Part shown: in pieces, positions 59,687-64,000 of the stretch
Numbering within the stretch: position 1 is the first letter of the stretch
How the letters are laid out: every line of letters starts with the position of its first letter
NCBI GenBank assembly: GCA_020845515.1
Contig: JADLFQ010000072.1
Span: 20,867-84,866, forward strand
Reading direction: 5' to 3'
DNA: 64,000 nt
From: Anaerolineaceae bacterium
Lineage (GTDB): Bacteria > Chloroflexota > Anaerolineae > Anaerolineales > Anaerolineaceae
Made by a program: the position numbers and the translations under genes
Notes under the pieces: generated by a model
Seen by the model: only the letters and a program-made list of their open reading frames with translations
What the model was told of the DNA's origin: nothing
Database searches by the model: none

Positions 59687-59920
59687 GTTCTTGTCTCCAT
59701 TGTAATTGCTGGCCAGTGTCATCCCCGGCCAATTGAGCGCTTTTTTATGCGGACAACTGGCTGAATTATACCCGCCGGGGGGCACAAAAGGCGGCGGCGC
59801 TTATCCGTACTCCGGTGGAATTATACAAGAAGATCGCGATGGATGCAGGATACGCACCATGCGGATCTAATTTTTTGTACAGAGAAAAGATGATTTACTT
59901 CTTCTGCGCCCACCCACATC

Positions 59921-62839
59921 CTAAACCTTCAAAAAACCGTTTTCAAATGCGCCGGGGAACTCGAAACGCTTTTGGCCCTGTTCAAAATCAACCGTGATCA
60001 AACCGCCGCCAAGTTCGATCACTTTACCGGCTCCAAACGCTTTGTGCTGCACGGTCGCTCCGACCGTTATGCCGGAGGTGTCCACGGCTGGTTTACCCTC
60101 TTTCCTTATAGGTTCCGGTGCGACGGGGGACTTTATGCCAAAACTGGCTGTGACAAGATCGGGCACGGATGGGGTGGTTGAGGCTTTACGAGCGCGCTTG
60201 GGATAGGTGACCGGCTTTACGGTTTTGGCGATGACCGGTTCTTCTTCATTATCTTCATCGGAAACAACAAGAATAGTTACATCAGGAACATCAACAACAT
60301 AATCAGCCGCCGCTTCCATCGTGGACTGTTGATTGTAGAAAAGTGCTTCGTATTCGCTGCGCTTAACCACGGTGTCCCAACCGCCTATATCCTCGCCGGC
60401 ATGTTTATCAATGCCGGTGTAGGAGAGACTGGCATCCTCATAGCGTTTGAATTTGAAAATGGCGTCGTTCATGAGAGAGCCGTTGAACACATTCAACGAG
60501 ACCAATAGTTCAAAATCTTTAACATCCAGGCCGGTGACCTTTTTGAACAGCCCTGGCTCCAGTTGGGTGATGACATCTTTCAGCGAGCGTTCGCGGTAGT
60601 CGGTCAAATACATGAAGATCGGAATACGAGTGGCAAATTTGATAAGTTTGGTTGGTATCTCTTTTCGCTTCGATTTGTATTCTTTTTCTTCGTCGGAAAG
60701 CTCTTTTTTCTCCTTGGAGGTCAGCTCGCCTGTACTATCCTTCTTTGCCTTTTTAACTGATTCAGATTTGTTTATGATCGTCTCGATGTCCGTGTTCAAA
60801 CTGCGGAACCCCTCGATTTTCATTAACGCAGCCATGGCTTCTTCATTTGCCATTAAGCGAGTCAGGGTTTCATTGTCCACGTTAACCAGCAGCGCGGATT
60901 CCCAGCGCTTGGCAAGCAGCGTTGCCGAGGTGCCGGCCATGGCAATATCCAGAATATCCTGCGCGTTGATCTGCTTCATGCTGCTGCCATCGTAGGCCAG
61001 CACGGGAAGGAAATTGATAAACTCTGCCACTTTCTTTTCCGGGTTGCTCTCATTGACGTTCAGCCGGCAGCTGTAATCAGAAATCTGCTTCAGGGCGCGG
61101 TCTAGTGCGAAATCAAATAGATAACATTCGTGTTTCATGATTTCGCTTGTACCCGCACCAGTCGTGATTTCCCAAGGGCTTTGCACGCGGAAAGCCGCCT
61201 GGAAATAGGTCTCCGGGCTTTTAAGATTGCGCAGCATGAAGATCCCCGTCCAGGGTCGGACGGTGACGCCGGTAGTCAGCTTGCCGCAGGAAAGTGTGAT
61301 GGTTCTGGTGGAAAGTGGATCTCCCATAGATTTTTGAACCGGCGACAGCGCAGCCACACCGATTCCGGCGGATGCCCCGGCACACAGGTTAATTTTGTAC
61401 GAATGGAAAAAGATGTTCTGTTTCTGCGCCAAGAGATTAAACATTGCATTACATGATGCAACATTGGGCAGGAACCAGAAAGTATGCGAGAGTACATTCA
61501 ACAAGCGGGTATCGGAAAACGGCATGGGCGGACGTTTATCCTGCCCCAGTTTCATATCATCCACGCTGGCGGGCAGATAAGAACCGCGGATCAAATCCAG
61601 CCATTTTTGCACTTCATTTTCATAAACAAATCTGGCCTCTTTTCCTTTGCCTTTGGCTGAGAAAAATACATTCAAGTCAAATTCGTCGAATTGCCCCTGG
61701 ATGGCGATCTGGCGAATACTGTCCGGTATGCGGTAGGTTAACATGACCATGCGCGGCAGGGCGGCATAAGGGTTATCGGAAGCGTCGCCCCAATTTTCCT
61801 TGGCGCGCTGCTCGTCCGAATAGGTCCAGTTATAGATTTGATCCTCGATAAACTCGCCGCTGTTGATGGCGCGGAAGGGCGTACCGGAGAGAAATAGATA
61901 ATGCGCTGTGGTGATGGGCAAAAAAGTTTCGTTGTAGGCGTTATCGGCTTCGTCTTTCTTGTATTTTTCCAGATCGAAATCGTAATCTTCATCTTCGTCC
62001 GGCTGCTCGAACAGGTTTTTCGCGTTGTCGCGCCAGGCGCCAAAATGATATTCGTCGAAAATCACCAGGTCCCAATTGGTGGTGTGTACCCATTCATTTT
62101 TCGCCTTGATGCCGCCACTATCATTCGTGCCGAGATAATCCTGAAAAGAACCGAAACAAACGATCGGACGATGTGGGTCGGCATCTTCGTATTTTAAACC
62201 GCCGCGGCAGATAAACTGCCAGCCCTCAAAATCCACATGGGTCATCAGGTCTTCATCCCAGGCGGCTTCCACAGCCGGCTTAAAGGTCAGCACCAGCACC
62301 TTTTTGCAGCTCATGCGTTTTGCCAGATGGTAGGCCGCAAAGGTCTTGCCGAAGCGCATCTTGGCATTCCACAAGAACTTGGGGGCGCGGTCAGGAAAAT
62401 CCGCTTTGGCAGAGGCGAAATATTCGATGGTTTTATCAACGGCTTCTTTTTGCTCTGGGCGCAGGGCAAAGGTCTGGGTACGGTTTTCGATGTTGGGCGT
62501 GCCCGTTTTAATGGCCACAATGGCAGCTTTAACTTCCTCAGCGCTGCAGCGGAACCATTCACCGCCAACCCCGTCCACCTTTTTATCTAAAAGCATTCGG
62601 TGAACATCATGATCGGTAAAGCAAGTGCCGTCATTGCGCATGGCCGGCTCAGCCAGGACGATTTTATATGGCACCAGGCCGTGCGGGTGTTTGGTGGGGT
62701 ATTGCTGCGCCACCCGTTTTTCCACATCTTTTTCGGTATAGCCCACCTTCAGCAAGCCCTTGTACTGCGGGTTGCTGTCGGAATAAGCGTAGATCATCGG
62801 GTGTGATGCGGGGCGTTGGGGGAAGAATTCTTTACTCAT
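59921..62839 (-). CDS. T5orf172 (GIY-YIG-like) domain fused to a superfamily 2 restriction-type helicase, with Tudor-like C-terminal domain
   Basis: N-term YKGLLKVGYTEKDVEKRVAQQYPTKHP...GGEWFRCSAEEVKAAI; helicase MRFGKTFAAYHL, VIFDEYHFGAW, FLSGTPFRAI, QAAFRVQSPW; C-term VGATVQHKAFGAGKVIELGGGLITVDFEQGQKRFEFPGAFENGFL. Confidence 0.9.
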   Translation of the reverse strand: MSKEFFPQRPASHPMIYAYSDSNPQYKGLLKVGYTEKDVEKRVAQQYPTKHPHGLVPYKIVLAEPAMRNDGTCFTDHDVHRMLLDKKVDGVGGEWFRCSAEEVKAAIVAIKTGTPNIENRTQTFALRPEQKEAVDKTIEYFASAKADFPDRAPKFLWNAKMRFGKTFAAYHLAKRMSCKKVLVLTFKPAVEAAWDEDLMTHVDFEGWQFICRGGLKYEDADPHRPIVCFGSFQDYLGTNDSGGIKAKNEWVHTTNWDLVIFDEYHFGAWRDNAKNLFEQPDEDEDYDFDLEKYKKDEADNAYNETFLPITTAHYLFLSGTPFRAINSGEFIEDQIYNWTYSDEQRAKENWGDASDNPYAALPRMVMLTYRIPDSIRQIAIQGQFDEFDLNVFFSAKGKGKEARFVYENEVQKWLDLIRGSYLPASVDDMKLGQDKRPPMPFSDTRLLNVLSHTFWFLPNVASCNAMFNLLAQKQNIFFHSYKINLCAGASAGIGVAALSPVQKSMGDPLSTRTITLSCGKLTTGVTVRPWTGIFMLRNLKSPETYFQAAFRVQSPWEITTGAGTSEIMKHECYLFDFALDRALKQISDYSCRLNVNESNPEKKVAEFINFLPVLAYDGSSMKQINAQDILDIAMAGTSATLLAKRWESALLVNVDNETLTRLMANEEAMAALMKIEGFRSLNTDIETIINKSESVKKAKKDSTGELTSKEKKELSDEEKEYKSKRKEIPTKLIKFATRIPIFMYLTDYRERSLKDVITQLEPGLFKKVTGLDVKDFELLVSLNVFNGSLMNDAIFKFKRYEDASLSYTGIDKHAGEDIGGWDTVVKRSEYEALFYNQQSTMEAAADYVVDVPDVTILVVSDEDNEEEPVIAKTVKPVTYPKRARKASTTPSVPDLVTASFGIKSPVAPEPIRKEGKPAVDTSGITVGATVQHKAFGAGKVIELGGGLITVDFEQGQKRFEFPGAFENGFLKV

Positions 62840-63734
62840 TACTCTCAACCTCCGTTATTTCGTCCGCCTGCTCGTAGTAGTACGAATAATCCACACCCTT
62901 TATAAACATTTCGCGATCATTGATCTTGTCCGTCAAGGCAGAAGAAAGCAGCGCCTTGATGGGTGCTGTATCATTTACGCTCTGTTCCATTGCTCTGAGA
63001 TAGGCTCTCTTGCCAACGCGGCTCCAATCCACGCAGCGCTTTAGGCTCTTTTTCAGAATCAGGTCAAGCCAAATTCGCGTGCTTCTTCCGTTGCCTTCCA
63101 TGAAGGGATGGGCAACATTCATCTCAACATATTTATCCATGATTTCATCAAAAGTGCCTTCAGGCATCTTTTCGATGTTCTTCAGTGTTTCCGGTAAAAA
63201 TTGCGCCAGGGAAAATTGAAAGCCTCCTTTGGCGATGTTCAGTGTTCGAATTTGCCCGGCGAAATTATACAGACCGCCGAACAGATAAGCATGGATTTGC
63301 TGTAAACCATTCACTGTACTGACGTCCAGGGTGAGGTACAGGGAACTGTCGAATAACGCGTAGGCTTTGGTTTTGCTCTTCCCGTCTATGGTTTCGTCAC
63401 TATAGGTAAACCACTCGATAAAGCGGTTTGCCTTTTTGCTCGGAAAATTTTTTGCCAGTTCAATTACACCTTCAGCGTCATAAGTATCGGTCAGGTATTT
63501 TTTGCCATCTGATGCGGTGATTTTCAGTTGGTTAGCGGCATTAACCAACTGAGGAGTCTCTTTTTTCAGTTTTGCTTTGAGATATTTCCAGTAATTTCGG
63601 TTTTTTTGATAGTCTGTTTCCTCTCGCAGAACGCCGATGATATCCAGCACTGAAAACCACCATTTGGACCTGGTTTCATCCCAAACGGCGCGGACTTCGC
63701 TGTCGCCAAAGAAACGAATCGAGATCTTAGTCAT
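62832..63734 (-). CDS. BRO-N-like domain fused to Fic domain
   Basis: N-term FFGDSEVRAVWDETRSKWWFSVLDIIGVLREETDYQKNRNYWKYLKAKL (BRO-N-like); Fic motif HPFMEGNGRSTRIW intact; start taken at MTKISIRFF; 3' end overlaps helicase start. Confidence 0.88.
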   Translation of the reverse strand: MTKISIRFFGDSEVRAVWDETRSKWWFSVLDIIGVLREETDYQKNRNYWKYLKAKLKKETPQLVNAANQLKITASDGKKYLTDTYDAEGVIELAKNFPSKKANRFIEWFTYSDETIDGKSKTKAYALFDSSLYLTLDVSTVNGLQQIHAYLFGGLYNFAGQIRTLNIAKGGFQFSLAQFLPETLKNIEKMPEGTFDEIMDKYVEMNVAHPFMEGNGRSTRIWLDLILKKSLKRCVDWSRVGKRAYLRAMEQSVNDTAPIKALLSSALTDKINDREMFIKGVDYSYYYEQADEITEVESNE

Positions 63735-63837
63735 CCATGACCCTGCAGCGGATTGGCGGGTTTTCAACCCTGTCGGAATAGGCGTAGATCATCGGGTGGG
63801 ATTCCGGGCGTTGGGGGAAAAACTCATTATTCGCCAT
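63727..63837 (-). pseudogene. Degraded duplicate of the helicase gene 5' end
   Basis: MANNEFFPQRPESHPMIYAYSDRVENPPIRCRVMDD* vs helicase start MSKEFFPQRPASHPMIYAYSDSNPQYKG; nucleotide similarity over about 60-70 bp. Confidence 0.85.
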
Positions 63838-64000
63838 TATCAACACCATCTTGATCCATAGGTTTGATCATGGATTCAATAAACGCGATTTCTTCTTCAG
63901 TCAGGCGATATTTTTCGTAGAGTTCTTGGTCAGTCCATGGTTTTGACAAATCTTGTTCTGGCACAAACGAAAATCGATCTTTTGTTATATCTTGAGAGAA
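63827..64000 (-). CDS. C-terminal fragment of a probable site-specific DNA methyltransferase
   Basis: FSQDITKDRFSFVPEQDLSKPWTDQELYEKYRLTEEEIAFIESMIKPMDQDGVDNGE*; tail pattern (KPWTDxELYEKYxLTEEEIAFIExMIKPM) recalls adenine-methylase C-termini; operon context. Confidence 0.5.
   Translation of the reverse strand, partial: FSQDITKDRFSFVPEQDLSKPWTDQELYEKYRLTEEEIAFIESMIKPMDQDGVDNGE

Noticed and set aside
1-64000. CRISPR array, tRNA or rRNA genes
   Set aside because: No regularly spaced direct repeats, cloverleaf with TTCRANYC arm, or rRNA signature seen by eye; a tRNAscan/Infernal run would be decisive
62832-64000. Prophage origin for the BRO-N protein
   Set aside because: No capsid, portal, integrase or lysis genes nearby; restriction-operon context explains it better

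Overview
Protein-dense bacterial chromosome segment, probably Chloroflexota/Anaerolineae-like judging only from gene content and protein style. It carries about 65 supportable CDS and no rRNA, tRNA, CRISPR array or complete transposon that I could recognise. Main modules, left to right: Rnk-like fragment, PBP1C, PdxS/PdxT, a cobamide lower-ligand cluster (CobT-CobS-CbiR-like-CobU), a truncated threonine aldolase remnant, a SodN/SodX/SodA antioxidant cluster, a YkoEDC-like ECF transporter with an embedded creatininase-family hydrolase and a nearby PAS-winged-helix regulator, an SDR-TetR-SDR paralog pair, an RRM/cold-shock/DEAD-box island in which two transcripts appear to start with leader terminators, a System I cytochrome c maturation cluster split by an inverted M28 peptidase, a two-component system followed by HtrA, and a TPR-WD40 protein. 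The right edge is a defence-like operon: a DNA methyltransferase-like C-terminus, a BRO-N/Fic fusion, and a T5orf172 (GIY-YIG-like)/superfamily 2 helicase. The strongest anomaly is there. A degraded copy of the helicase gene's 5' end (MANNEFFPQRPESHPMIYAYSD...) survives on the far side of the Fic gene, suggesting that BRO-Fic was inserted into a pre-existing methyltransferase-helicase operon. All family calls come from reading motifs, not from database searches.
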